Shown here one piece after another: positions 34,706 through 46,242 of a stretch of DNA of 64,000 bases. Within the stretch, counting starts at the first letter, position 1; each line of letters starts with the position of its first letter. The stretch is from the NCBI GenBank assembly GCA_973895155.1, contig OZ316899.1:5518001-5582000 (forward strand), written 5' to 3'. Origin of the DNA: Marsupella aquatica (lineage: Eukaryota > Marchantiophyta). The position numbers and the translations under genes are program-made. The notes beneath the pieces were generated by a model that was not told the origin of the DNA, did not search any database, and saw only the letters and a list, made by a program, of their open reading frames with translations.

Positions 34706-37107
34706 ATGTTGCACACAATCCTTTCCAGTTCGGACATACGATTCTGGACTCAGTTCCTGTCTATCGGAGGATACTTGGCTGACTCATTGAAACACGCCAA
34801 CCCGCACCGATACAAGATCGAACGCGAATACGAGAGAGCCATCCGCCTAGCAGGACAACACCACTATCTCCTTAACTTTGATTACCCATCCCAGAGCGAG
34901 CTTTACCGACCTGAAGAAGTATCAGGGTACTTCTTCGACGGAGGCAAATACATCGGCTTCTGGGAGGCATTGCTTTGGCTTCCGGACGAGGTCTTCAATA
35001 CTCCGGGCACGATCGACTTGCAGCGGCACCACTTTGACCACATCCCCGCTCGGGTCCGGGCTATCATCAATGGCGAGTTCAACACTACCCGGTCGACAGG
35101 ACCACCTTCACTTGCGTCGGAAAACCTCCACCGGCACCTGTAAAACTTCATGGCAACTCTACCATCAATGACCAGTGCCGGCCAACCCGTGCTCGTACCC
35201 GCACCTACACCTCCTTGACCTCAGCCAAGCCGGTCCCCGCCACCGGTTCCACCACCTCTCCAAGTACGATCTGTGGTGAATGCGGTAAATATTAGCTCTG
35301 AAGACGAGGAGGCTCACCCTCCTCTGAATCGACGGCCACGGGGTACGAACAACCTAGCACCACTCCAGCAAGCCTGAGGGGATAACACGGTAACGCTAGC
35401 GGCCCCGACACCAATACTCACCGCAGTTGCGCTACCACCACCTGACCGAGAGGATGGAGAGATGTCCCCTTCTTCTAGTCACCCCGAGAATCAGTCTCGG
35501 GGTAGGAAGAGGAAGGAGCCCGTAGCCGTATCAGGGTTGCCTTTGGCCACGGTTGCGGTAGCCAAGCTGACCATGCATTGCATGGGGGACAATGTTCACA
35601 AGAACATCCTCCACCCCAAGCATGCATGCTATCTGAAGACCCAAGGGTTTGAGCACCTCGCCTCTCTCCTTGGAACGGAAGCAGGTATTACAGGCAGGAT
35701 ATGATGGAGTTCATTCAGAACTTCGACGAGGCCCGTCAACAAACCCGAGCGCACGGGAGAGTGATGTGTCTCGATGAGGCACGTCTGAAGATGATTTTCG
35801 GCTTACTCGAGGGGATAAACCGGGTAGAGTCGCGGGCTCCTGTGGGCAAGGGAGCTAAATACCAGTCATCTAGCTTCCCGACCGAAGGGGTAGTGGACAA
35901 TGGGTTCTTAATGAGGACGTGCCTCATCCCGGAGGTAGCAGAATGCCTAGAGTTGCAGCGGTATGCCCTCCACATGATGGAACCCAGAGGAGAAATATCG
36001 GCCGCTTAGGTCATCCAGGTGGAGAACTATCGGCCCAAGAAGTGGGCGTTCTTCTTCGTCAAGAAGTTCCACGAGGAGATGGAGCGGAGAAGGAAGACTT
36101 TGTACCTTGGTGGGAGGGCGTACTTCGCTAGCCACATCAAAATCATCATCAAGTGGTACGCTCGCTTCGACCGCCAGAGCTTCCCACGTCTCAACGAGCC
36201 CGAGCTGACCCCGCCAAAATGGGTGTTCCCAGCCCAGGTAAGGCGACCGCAGCCCGAGGCCCGAAGTCTAGCAGCTGCAAGTCCTGCTACCCCGGCCCCG
36301 CAACCCATTGCTGTCGCCCCGCCAGGCATACCCATTGACGTTATCGCAACCTTAGACGCGATCAATCGAGACAATGCCATCGAAGCCGGGCCGGATGAAG
36401 CCGTACCCAAAGCAGATGCCACGGTAGCCGGGGAGATTCCGCCACCCCCCGTGGTGGTGCAGGAGAACCACCCACCTCCAGTGGAACTAGCCCCTTCGAC
36501 CGACTTACCTCAAGGGCTGGATGTGTCCACTCCTACTCCCGCACGGGTTGGAGTCTGCCCGTGCCCGAATCCAGAGGGACACAGTCTAGACCATCCGGAA
36601 CTCTTTGCGCCAGGCACATTTCTGAACGGGTTGTTGGGAGATTTCTCGCAACAGATCTCTCGGGACACCGGGGAATACATGGCCCGGAGGGTGGCCTACT
36701 TCTTCAACCAGGAGTAGGTTGCGGCAGTAAGGGCAGGACATGCGCAGGCAGAGACCGCGTAGAGAATAGAGCGATATCGGGTTGAGTCTGCCTACCTGAA
36801 GGACGAAGTGGCAACCCTGGAGGCTGAACTCCAACAACTACGGCCTCAGGTAACGGCCACAGAGGACCAGGTCGCCGAGGCTAGAGCCCAAGTAGCGTTA
36901 GCAGTACAGGCCGAGCTCGGAAAGGACGCCGAGATCGCGCGGCTTCGGACCAAGATTGACGGTTTGCAGGGGCAAACCGTTTGTTGGCAAAAGGATCTGG
37001 AGGAAGCCGACTCCAGGTCTCAGCGGGACACAACCGAGATTGACACCCTTAAGGCAGAGGTGGCGCGGCTTCAAGGAGAAGTCACCTGTGGACCGGCTCA
37101 ATATAGG
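34706..37107 (+). pseudogene. Unclassified repeat protein, copy A, upstream exon(s)
   Basis: Alignment with copy B (62080-64000) defines the frame. Shared blocks: YKIEREYERAIRLAG, YIGFWEALLWLPDEVF, HHFDHIPARV, a proline-rich linker, HKNILHPKHACYLKTQGFEHL, RLKMIFGLLEGINRVESRAP, FLMRTCLIPEV, YALHMMEPRGEISAA, KKFHEEMERRRKTLYLGG and FLNGLLGDFSQQISRDTGEYM, then a coiled coil from about 36780. Stops: TAA 35141, TGA 35216, TGA 35375, a frameshift near 35670, TAG 36007 (CAG in B), TAG 36715 and TAG 36760. A GTATGT donor follows at 37108. The family resembles a gag-only retroelement or a multi-copy gene; no enzyme domain is visible. The ATG at 34706 is tentative, as B lacks it. Confidence 0.6.
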
Positions 37108-38423
37108 GTATGTAAGGAACTTGTCAATTTTTTTGTTGTTTGTACAAGGAATAGTAAGAAAGTTGTTGTAGTGTTAGCAAAGTACTTAGGGTTTGCAACC
37201 CTAAGTCACTAGGGAAGGCTAGTAGGAAATCATGGAAGGGAGAAAATGTGTTGTTCTCAGCAAATGTAAAGGGATAAGTAATGTGATTTTGGTAGGCAGC
37301 AAATGTTCCACCCTTAGTTAGGATAGGCGACTAAGTCGGGACCGGAAAATGACCCGACACCTAACATCTTATTTTTGGCTGATATTTCTCCCATGGGTGC
37401 TGGGAGGTCCCTAGGGAACCCTGAAAAAGTATGAAGTCAAGTGGGGTCTCAACCTAGAAGTTGTGAGTATTTTGACAGAAATTAAAATAACCAACTAGCG
37501 GGCCCCGGATAAAATAGCCAAGGGGTAAATTTTGTGGGTTCGAGGTTAGAATTGAGTTTAGTATAGACCATAATATCCCTAGATTGTCTCAAAAATAATT
37601 TGTCACCTTTTGTTACTTTTTGGGAACACCTCAAAGATTGGGAATAGTAATGCGCTTTAATAGATATGGTCAAACTTATGTATTTTTAGAAAAGTCGGTA
37701 TGTAGTTTTTATAGAGTTTGATAAATTTAGGAGGGAGTCCTATGTCCAAGGATTCCAGAAATGTGCTCAGAAGTACGTTTGGACGTTTGAGTGAATTATG
37801 GCATGGCCTTCAAGAGGGGCCAGTATAACTGTTTCTCCTGAGAGGAAAACGAAATTTTTCTAAGTGTCAAAACGCATCGACGCGGCGGCGACGCGGCGGC
37901 GACCAGACTAGCACGAGGTCAGGCAAGCACGACATGGGCAGGAATGCACGAGGTGGGCTAATTGAAGGGCTGGTGCTCATCAAAATAGGCCACTCTTGAT
38001 CTGAATAGGCAGGTGAGGGATTGAATTGAGCTAGCTGCTGCTGAGAAGGACTTGACCCAGCTGCTACTGTGAAATTGAATTGTGAGCTATGGCTGTTGGT
38101 TGGAATAGGGAGGCTGGCTTTGAATTGGGAAGGTTGCTTGCTGCTATGGCAACGACACAATAGATTAGAGGTGCTGCTATTAATCAGGCATGAGATGCTC
38201 ACGAGAATTGGCTGGCTGCTGCCTTGATGCTACTGAATTGATGGATGCTACTGCTAGCTGTGAAATTGCAGAGGTGGGCAACTACGAAATTGAGAAGAGA
38301 GACCTGCTTGGCTAAGTGATTGGAATAGAGCTAGTTGTTGAGAAGGAATCAAGCTATGGCTGCTGCTGCTGTGCTTCAAATCAGCTGCTATGCTTCAAAT
38401 CTGCTACTGTGCTTCGAATCAGT
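37108..38423. other. Copy A intron, part left of CACTA-2
   Basis: No gene. Near 38200-38423 it has degenerate GCTGCTA/TGCTTCAAATC direct repeats that continue after CACTA-2 (GCTATGCTTCGAATCTGC at 54974), showing that the transposon landed in one continuous sequence. Confidence 0.7.
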
Positions 38424-38426
38424 TGC

Positions 38427-38455
38427 CACTAGTAGAAACCGGGGCAATTTAGACC
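38427..38455 (+). repeat. CACTA-2 left terminal inverted repeat
   Basis: 18 bp identical to the right end, then the box ATTTAGACC. TSD TGC precedes it. Confidence 0.95.
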
Positions 38456-38640
38456 ATACCTTATAGGACTATGCCCACTAAGTTCTTTTTCCATACTTAA
38501 AACAACTCGCACCCATTGCACCGGTTTTGTTGAAGACTAGAAAAGACTATGAGAGTTTTATGGTTCACTAAAAGACTATGAGAAGTAACCTTGCTACTTT
38601 GTGAAGGGTGAATAGTCTAGCACATCATGGGTAATGTTCA
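38456..38640. repeat. CACTA-2 left subterminal repeats
   Basis: Several AAGACTA or GGACTAT motifs (near 38485, 38535, 38545, 38570) match the right-end array; probable TNPA sites. Confidence 0.65.
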
Positions 38641-41600
38641 CTCTATGTTGAGGAGGGGTAATTCTCCTTCATCTTTGAGCCGAAAGCACCGACGTCTATC
38701 GAGTGCCAAAGAACTGCTGGAGATCGAGCGAATTCACACTCTCAGATGTGGGTCGTGTCAAATTGTTTCCTCCATTGATGGCAGCCTTCTGTGAGATTGA
38801 TTTATACTGTGTGGCTATCTGGGAGTTTTGTCGACTCATTTGACACCGATACTCCCGTGATTTCCTCATACATAGTGCCACTGCCCCCCCGCATTGTGTT
38901 CAATCCCTATAGCTTATAGCTGCACCACTCTTGGTGGCCCTTGCTCATGCCTTGGTTTTTTTTCTTTTTCCCATTACAGTATACACCCCCTTCTTACTAA
39001 TCAGGTGGATTAATTTAGTACTAGACAATGCTTTGACACTTTACACTTACACTATGCTGACCTACTGCGCCTTCTAGTGCTTATTCCCTAGTTGTTACTT
39101 GTTGCATGGACCACTAGAAGAACGGCTTCGCAATCTTTGCCTGATCTGATGACCCTGGTTGAGTAACTCTTTGTTATTGCCTCCTTTGGGTGTTGAGGTT
39201 TTATGATGCCATTTGGCCTACTGGTTCCCCCATCCGTGGGGTTCACGCGGAATAAATGTAAAATTTCAAACAAAAAAATAAATCTATAAAGAGGGTGATA
39301 GCAAGGGGCATAACTCATTAAATGTCCTTATTTGTGACCAAAAAGGTTTTGGGTTTAATGAAGTGGGGTTCATGGAGGTTGGACCATGGAGGGATGGTCA
39401 AGATATTCTTGGCCATTACTAAATCCATCTATAAAAGGTCAAGATGCACAAAGGTAGATTTGTACCGGTCCTTTTTCATACATTAGAGCTAGGTCACATT
39501 CTTGCACCGGGAATATTGCATTTTAGGACCGGATATAATGTTGGGCAACCTTAATCCTGATTACGGCGTGCAATAAAATGTCACTACCGACCATGTATGT
39601 GCAAATATGACCATTCATTGCCTAAGTTGGCCATGCAGTAACACTTTGTAGCTTTGTCCCACTTTGGGTGACACTCAACGGCTCACTCAAACGGTAAGGC
39701 TGAGTGGCTTCCCCTAATTCGGTTTCAGGCACTAAACTTCACTTTGGGAGTCTCTTTGGAGTTTTCGCCATTGTCATTGAACTTAGAACGTGAGGGGTGG
39801 AGTGTTCGGGGTTTTACGTAGGGTTTTCCTTTCAGTGTTGCCCACTTTTTGCGACCATTGCGGAGTGAACTTCCCGCGCGTTATGTGCTTGTTTATGCTC
39901 TCAAGGAGCAGTGTTCAGGCAGTTGCAGTGATCTAACCTTGCGCTTGCAGTCTACTCATAGACCTGCATTCCTGCTCGATCTCCTTTAGGGACATTTAGT
40001 TTTTGGCTGGTAGGGCGAAGAAGGTTGTGGTTGCTGCAACGTTCGTGAGGAGCTTGTCGGAGTTTGAGGAGTCGGAGGTTGGGGTTTCTTCAAGGTTTTG
40101 GGTGACAATCTCGGTCACAGTTGTGGTATAGACCCTTTTGCTGCACCCATAACGAGCATCGGGAGGCCGTGAGGCTCATTGGGAGGTCCTTCAGTTGTCA
40201 AGCTGCCGTTGAGCTGGTGAAGTTGCATGCGGGTTGCATCTGTTCTGCGGACACAGTCAATGTGGGAATCCATATTTTCATAGTGCTTGTTCTTGCAAAC
40301 TGGGAGCCGAGAGTTTGGAGTCGGGAGCTAAGAAGGGTATTGTTAGGCTTCAATTACTCTGTGGTTTTCTCCAGCTCCATGGTACAGTTTCAATGTTAAT
40401 GCTTTGTCCTTGTGCTGGTCTAGGTAGCGCGAGCTTCTACCTATTGCGCCCTCTTGCTGTAAGCGTATTGAGCTGCCAACTGAGTGATTCATACCTGTAG
40501 CTGCTTACGCGTGATCAAGAGATTGAACAAATGCCTAGTGCTGTCCAGCAGGAGAAAACTCTTTTTGGTCACGATCGGGCGTTGGAATATAACTAAGTGC
40601 GGCAGAGCAACACGGGGAGCTGTAGAGTTGCAGACAAGACGCAACTACAGAGGAGGCATTGGGAAGGACACAACGGTGCGGTGAAGGTACAAGGACCGTG
40701 GACCCTAACTTGTTTGCTGCCTTGGGAGGATCCGGAGAGCCCGAGGCGACATGCTTCATTGAGCCTGAGCTAGCTGAATCCAATCCAGGAGTTGTTGCGC
40801 TAAGGTGAGACTTTGAGTTTAGGGTTGCTTCAGTGTCCGAGTAGGTTTTCTCTTTGCGTCGGCAGCTAGAAGGTAAGCTCGGGGGCTTTACAAAGGGTTA
40901 GTGTTGCGGACTTTCCCTCCTGGACGTTGTGTGTCTTCATTTGCAACTTGTTTGTGGACCTGTGATCCTGAGACTGTCAAAATTGTTGTGGCCGCACTGA
41001 CAACTTGATGACGCGTTTTGTGGATGCATCGTTAGTAATCGCGAGTACAGCTCTCCAACAATTGCACTTACCATTTTTGACCACCTTGCATGATGTCCAT
41101 CCGTGGGCTGGACCCCAAGAAGTAGATTTCGGTAGATTTCGGTAGATTTTGTCTCTGCCCCCGGTCCTCGTTTTGTGCAATGTCCGCCTGGCACTTGGTT
41201 CTTGATCCCTACATTATCGTCTGCCGCTCGGCTGCTTGCGGAAGGGATCAAACAGATTGGAGGTGCTTGGTCTTTTCATTTTGAGTGTCAGAGTTTAGGA
41301 GGACAGCTTGCACCATCGCCGACAAGAATGACCTGCTTGCAGAACAAGAGGGACGAGCGTGAGCTGCTTGCAAAATAGGAGATTGACCGCGAGCACGAGC
41401 TGCTTGAAAAATAGGAGACTGAGGGCAACCTGCTTCTTTGTTGCTACTCTGGTTGCGCTGCTACATTGGTTGTTGATCTTCACCCACCCACTTGCCTACT
41501 CAATTGACAGAGTACAGCTTTGTCTCTGCGTCTGTTATTGCTGTCTTTGTCCCTCCCCTTGAAATTGTGGGCCTTAAAAGGTCAGTAAGTTGGCTTATGT

Positions 41601-42820
41601 AGTTTTTATGTCCCTCCGCTATGTCAATGCGTGTTTCATTGCATCAGGGCATCAGTCGCTGTTTGCCTATAACCGGACTGTTCATTCTCTGTCCACTCAT
41701 TTGATGTAATTCTTCCCATTGCCGCCCAATGCTATGGCGCCCATGCTACAATTTGTGGTTTTTGTCTAAGCACAAATCCTCTCTGTGCCTGGTCTCTGTG
41801 TCCCGTCATTGGGATTGATTGTGTAGACGTTTCCTCTTCTCCCAGTCCTTGTCATCCACCAGCCAAAGCACATTGGATTGTTTTCAAAGGAGGGCTGTGT
41901 AGTTTGGAGGGTTTGATCTATGCAGCGGATTTGAGCAGATTGGCGGTTGTTAGTTTCTTCTTGTAAAACCTGTCTGTCTTTTCTGCTTTTGGCCATGCTC
42001 CTTCACTTCTTGCTGCAAGCTCAATGTGCTTCAGCTATGGCAATATTCACTTACCCTATCCCAACGGCACTACCGTGAGCTGTAGGACAGCCAACAGAAG
42101 CAGATTGTATCGATTGCATGTAAGTCAGGGTATTTTATGTATTGCGGAACAACTGTCCAAGTTTGCTGCAATGGCCGGTCTTGCGCAGCTGAATGAGCCA
42201 ATTTCATTTTCCCTGTGCACTTCTATTTCTCAAAGAATTCCCTGGTCATGCTCATTTCCCCCAGAGTTAGAAAACAAAGAAGAAGAGCTAACTAATTGTA
42301 ATTCCAATCCATATCCTGATCGGTCAAGGATTGTTCACTACATTGGCCTTGTCATTGGCCGAGGTCACCAAATTTTGCTTGGTTTCATTCCTGTGGAGCA
42401 CTGCTGTGATGGATTTGTCGTAGCATTCTGCAAACTCTCACGGTTTGCTTATGGCCATTATTTGCAATTTGCTGCTACTAATATGTCTTCTTCTGAGCAG
42501 CATACACCAGAAGTAAGCAATAGTGGAGGTTTAACTGCACATCAACACATCTAGTGAACTACCTCTCTGCTGCTCACTGGAGGGTGAGACTTTCACTCTT
42601 TCTGGATATTGTAGTTTGTAAGCAAGTTGATTAGGAGTGTTTCATGCTATGTTTACACTGTGACCCCTAGCTGGAACCAATGGAATGACACAGTGAGTGG
42701 GAACTGATAATTTAAGGTTGGTTGCTGTTGGTGAGGCAAGTACAGCTCCTGCTCACCTTGCTGATCGAAGGTGCTTATCAGAGGACGTGAACACACGACA
42801 TCTCCACAAAAGCAACACTT
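38641..42820. other. CACTA-2 left interior, no recognised gene
   Basis: About 4 kb without a recognisable gene and mostly unrelated to the left interior of CACTA-1. The longest candidate frame is given separately at 42024. Similarity to CACTA-1 begins near 42580 (GGTGAGACTTTC, donor-like). Several donor-like sites suggest a spliced 5' leader, which I cannot resolve. Confidence 0.5.
42024..42554 (+). CDS. Hypothetical 176-residue ORF in CACTA-2
   Basis: ATG 42024 to TAG 42552-42554. The central part (RIVHYIGLVIGRGHQILLGF, CCDGFVVAFCKLSRFAYG) reads as a folded hydrophobic domain, but no family is recognised. CACTA-1 has no counterpart at the equivalent place, so this may be chance or a captured fragment. 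Confidence 0.2.
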   Translation: MCFSYGNIHLPYPNGTTVSCRTANRSRLYRLHVSQGILCIAEQLSKFAAMAGLAQLNEPISFSLCTSISQRIPWSCSFPPELENKEEELTNCNSNPYPDRSRIVHYIGLVIGRGHQILLGFIPVEHCCDGFVVAFCKLSRFAYGHYLQFAATNMSSSEQHTPEVSNSGGLTAHQHI

Positions 42821-43270
42821 ATGGTGAGGACCCGCAACGCTGAACATGTGCGGCTTGCACGCAAGGCAGAGATGTTGCGCCTTGAGTATGTCAGACTTGG
42901 GATCCTTCCAGCCCAGTCTGCATGGTACTTTGAGTACCCAGTTGTTGCCAGGAACAACTACAGCCGGCCTGTACCTGCTTCTCCACCCTTCCCAACATCC
43001 TTGGTATTTCTGTCTCTCATACATGACCCGCCACAAATTAGGGCCCAAGGGTGTGTGCACAGTTGCCAATATGACTGTCCTGCCTGTAGGGCTTCTGGCC
43101 TAGAGTTGGATGACCGTTCTCTTGGATGTCGGTTTTTTCACAGAGCACAATGTATCATCTGGAACCACTCGCCATCCTGCAGTGTGCCTGGCGATGTCAC
43201 TTGTCCTGCCCTCCCAGACCCCACCACCGGTCACTTTGGTGTCTACACATGTTTGGATCACACGCGCTAG
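42821..43270 (+). CDS. Cys-rich 149-residue protein, CACTA-2 copy, unknown function
   Basis: ATG 42821 (MVRTRNAEHVRLARKAEM) to TAG. It has the same start, stop and length as the CACTA-1 ORF at 18289, and about a dozen scattered substitutions. The Cys/His cluster (CVHSCQYDCPACRASG then GCRFFHRAQC and PSCSVPGDVTC) is kept in both, so a small zinc-binding domain is likely. It is first in the accessory cassette, upstream of the PHD gene on the same strand. No known family is recognised. Confidence 0.5.
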   Translation: MVRTRNAEHVRLARKAEMLRLEYVRLGILPAQSAWYFEYPVVARNNYSRPVPASPPFPTSLVFLSLIHDPPQIRAQGCVHSCQYDCPACRASGLELDDRSLGCRFFHRAQCIIWNHSPSCSVPGDVTCPALPDPTTGHFGVYTCLDHTR

Positions 43271-43939
43271 AGGACCACTTGTCACACCGCATGCACAAAC
43301 CAGAGACCATTGACCTATAACTTAACACTTAGACTTGAACAGAGAGGATATTTACTTAAGATTTTGAATTATGACCAATTTTGGGTCCAGGGTTTAGGGT
43401 CAACAGTACATAACTTATCCTATTATGGCTGCACTAAGTACAATATCCTAATTTAAGAGGCTAGCAAGCTCACTTAAAAGTCTCCTTTCAAAGACTGGAA
43501 TTAATGGGCCATGTGATAACCTGGAAAAAGTGATTTCTGCCTAACTTATTTGTCTCATTCACTATCATAGCCTATTTAGGATGTATAAATTACAACCCTG
43601 ATCACAGTGCTTGATACCAATCCTGTTCAAAAAATGCCTGTTTTACATGTCACGACTGTTATATGTGATTCAAATGCATTAAATCTTGTTGCAGATCTCC
43701 TTTGGTGAATCATAGCCACAAAATTGAGGTGTAGATGGAGCTATTGTACGAGGGGATCAGTTTTTAGTGTGGGCTCAACAAACCAAAAAGTATGTCTACT
43801 CTGCACATGTGTGTGAACATTTCATTGCAGTAGCAATTGCCACTCTAGTCTATATGCTACACTGTACTTTTTGTACACTGCACTAAATTGTATTGTCCGT
43901 GCACTCTGCTAAATTGTACTATCTGTCTCATGCGTAGGC
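43271..43939. other. Spacer conserved with CACTA-1
   Basis: Non-coding and aligned to 18739-19508. It ends in an acceptor-like GCGTAG two bases before the PHD ATG. Confidence 0.5.
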
Positions 43940-44620
43940 ATGGCACGCCCTAAAATCCGAGCCAAGAAGCGGGGGACAGAGGTGAGCAACACAGGTGTAG
44001 TTGGGCCAGATGGTAGTAACTTCTCCGCAAGTCAGATTTTCCAGAAGGCAGCTCATTGTTGTGCCATTTGTGACGATGGTGGTGGCTTAGCCATATGTGA
44101 GGGCCCTTGCATGAGGCATTTCCACCTCAACCCGGAGTCTGACCTTGCTGCAGAAAACAACTGTCCAGGGGTGGGCCTCCCGTCAGCACACCAGGGAGGC
44201 TGGATGTGCACTGATTGTTTGGAGAAGCAGGCTAAGTGTGCACAGTGTGGGAAGTTGGGGTCTTATGAGGGCTCTGTTGATGCTCCACCACTTGTTAGGA
44301 AATGCCCTGACAGATATTGTGTGAGGTTCTTTTGTTTTTCATGTTTGCCCGATCTTGCCACAGCTTGCCCACTTCATAAGTGCAAGGCATGTGGTCAGCA
44401 CGATGAAGATTTCTGGGTGGACATAGTCCACTGTGTTAGGTGTCCCACCATGTGGCACTTTCATTGTTTGAAGGAGCGTCAAGCAGAAGGCTATGCTTGT
44501 GACAGACACATCTATGATCACTCTGCACATGGTGTTGATCGATGGATCTTCTATTGTCATCGCCATGCCATAGATCCTACTTTGCACACTCCCATGAGAG
44601 ATCACATTTCTTGGCTTTGA
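43940..44620 (+). CDS. EDM2-like PHD-finger protein, intact, 226 residues
   Basis: ATG 43940 (MARPKIRAKKRG, a basic nuclear-type leader) to TGA 44618-44620. Residues 41-62 form a PHD start (C-x2-C-x8-C-x3-C-x4-H: CAICDDGGGLAICEGPCMRHFH), completed by MCTDC. More Cys/His pairs follow: KCAQCG, CPLHKCKACG, DIVHCVRCPTMWHFHCL and YCHRH. The closing RWIFYCHRHAIDP and TPMRDHISW match the end of the composite PHD region of plant EDM2 and relatives. EDM2 is a nuclear chromatin reader controlling silencing marks and polyadenylation at genes with intronic heterochromatin. Only the PHD module is present; the EDM2 methyltransferase-like part is missing. Its role in the element is unknown; an anti-silencing function is inference. 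It is second in the cassette. Confidence 0.85.
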   Translation: MARPKIRAKKRGTEVSNTGVVGPDGSNFSASQIFQKAAHCCAICDDGGGLAICEGPCMRHFHLNPESDLAAENNCPGVGLPSAHQGGWMCTDCLEKQAKCAQCGKLGSYEGSVDAPPLVRKCPDRYCVRFFCFSCLPDLATACPLHKCKACGQHDEDFWVDIVHCVRCPTMWHFHCLKERQAEGYACDRHIYDHSAHGVDRWIFYCHRHAIDPTLHTPMRDHISWL

Positions 44621-45217
44621 ACCTGAATAATATACATGCATAGTGCACCTGATGTGGATACCTTGGAGATTGCAGACATTCCAATTTTGAGAAGAGGACC
44701 TCTGTAGGAGAGGATGCTTAGGCAACAAGTACCCTAAGTTCATTACTTGTTCCTGGGTACATGCCTTCAAAAACTGCCCTTAAGCCTTCTAGGAACTTTT
44801 TTAACTCTGCAATCATTTTGATCACGACTTACATGACACTGCTTAAATTAAATCAGGACTTCTCATTATGAGCATATAAGTTACAAGGCTATTTAATTTG
44901 CGAGAATTCCCTTAAAGTGTACCAACATTTTGTATTCTCATTGAATGTCTGCCCATTTACAACATCTGTATGTGGCATCACAAAACAATTGCACTTGTCA
45001 CCTTCAATATTGTGAAGGCACATATTCAAACTATGAGGTGCATGCTTGCAGGTGTCTAGTACGTTTGTCCCAATATTTCTCCCGTTTGGAATCGGAGCAG
45101 AGACTCACCAGACGACTGGACTGGACCAAGTTATAAACGCAGCATTTTAAGGGCCCTCCGATTATCAGGTGAACGCATTATCTTCCGGTCTGCAGTGATT
45201 AGGTGGCCCGTGTGTAC
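44621..45217. other. Spacer between PHD and BRCT genes
   Basis: No gene; partly similar to 20190-20781. Confidence 0.5.
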
Positions 45218-46066
45218 ATGGCCTCTAGAAAACGTACAAAGGTTGACCACCCGCCTCTGTTGGCTGGAATCAAAGCCATTTTGATTCCTGGCCACTATGG
45301 GTTCACCCAAGTGAGTTGGCCAATCGTACAAAAACGATTCTCAGAGTTCCATGGGACTGAAGTCAAGGACATCACTCCACAGACTACACATGTTGTTGCG
45401 GGGACATGGCTGGATGTGATGAACAAGTGGTCATGGTCCTTCATTGATTCTGCCATTACCAACCAAGGTCTAAAAGTAGTTGAAGTCTCTTGGCTGACCG
45501 ATTCTGTTAAACATAGGTGTGTACAGAGTACTGAGCAATATGAGTTGTGGGAGAGTGAGGAGGCCACTGCAGAGGCTTTGGCTGAAAAGGAAGCCTATGA
45601 AGCACCGGCAGAGAAACCCAACTTTGCTTCTGTCCAATATGGACCTGTTGTCAACATAGGACACCATCCTATGCGTGCAGATGCTATATTGAATGAGCAT
45701 GGCAAGGAGAGAAATACCATTATGAAGGGGTTCAGTGTGGTATTTGCAGAAGAAGGAATTGGGGAGACTAAGTGCAGACTGTACAAGTCTATAGTTGTTG
45801 AGCTAGGTGGGACAGTGGAGGAGAGTCTAACAGAAACCTCCACTCATGTTGTAGGTCTGTCATACATGAAAATATGCAGAAAATTCTTTAAGACAACAGT
45901 GCGTGATTTTGTCATGAACAACAATCTTTGGGTGCTTTCCCCTGATTGGCTTCTAGAATCAGCAGCTAGAGGGAAGCGACAGAATGCTTGGGACTTTGAT
46001 ATTTTTGAGGCCTGGCCCTCCAAGATTCAGCGGAGATGTATGCTTAGCAAAGGTGGGAGAGAGTGA
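45218..46066 (+). CDS. Tandem-BRCT domain protein, intact, 282 residues
   Basis: ATG 45218 (MASRKRTKVDHPP) to TGA 46064-46066. BRCT 1 (about residues 15-95) has a GIKAILIPGHYGF strand, THVVAGTW and the hallmark Trp in VEVSWLTDSV. BRCT 2 (about 165-260) has FSVVFAEEGIGE, VELGGTVEE, THVVGLSY and LWVLSPDWLLES. The linker is acidic and Ala/Glu-rich. BRCT pairs bind phosphoproteins or DNA ends in repair and chromatin proteins. In a transposon it could link excision to repair or recruit phosphorylated host factors; this is inference. It is third in the cassette, and the CACTA-1 copy is broken. Confidence 0.85.
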   Translation: MASRKRTKVDHPPLLAGIKAILIPGHYGFTQVSWPIVQKRFSEFHGTEVKDITPQTTHVVAGTWLDVMNKWSWSFIDSAITNQGLKVVEVSWLTDSVKHRCVQSTEQYELWESEEATAEALAEKEAYEAPAEKPNFASVQYGPVVNIGHHPMRADAILNEHGKERNTIMKGFSVVFAEEGIGETKCRLYKSIVVELGGTVEESLTETSTHVVGLSYMKICRKFFKTTVRDFVMNNNLWVLSPDWLLESAARGKRQNAWDFDIFEAWPSKIQRRCMLSKGGRE

Positions 46067-46242
46067 GGAGTAGGAGTCCCTCATATTTTTGTATAAAACA
46101 CAATTTTGTAATAAATGTGATCCTTGAACTAACTCATCTTGTCATGGTTGGTCGTAGTTGAAGTGATTGTTGTTTCCTGCTGCGTGGGGTGTGACTGTGA
46201 ATCTACTTGCTGGGCTCTGTTTGGCTGAAGACTTTGGTGGGT

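Noticed and set aside
42653-43069. Minus-strand ORF opposite the Cys-rich gene (also 18133-18348)
   Set aside because: Its length differs between the two CACTA copies, whereas the plus-strand frame keeps the same start, stop and Cys positions.
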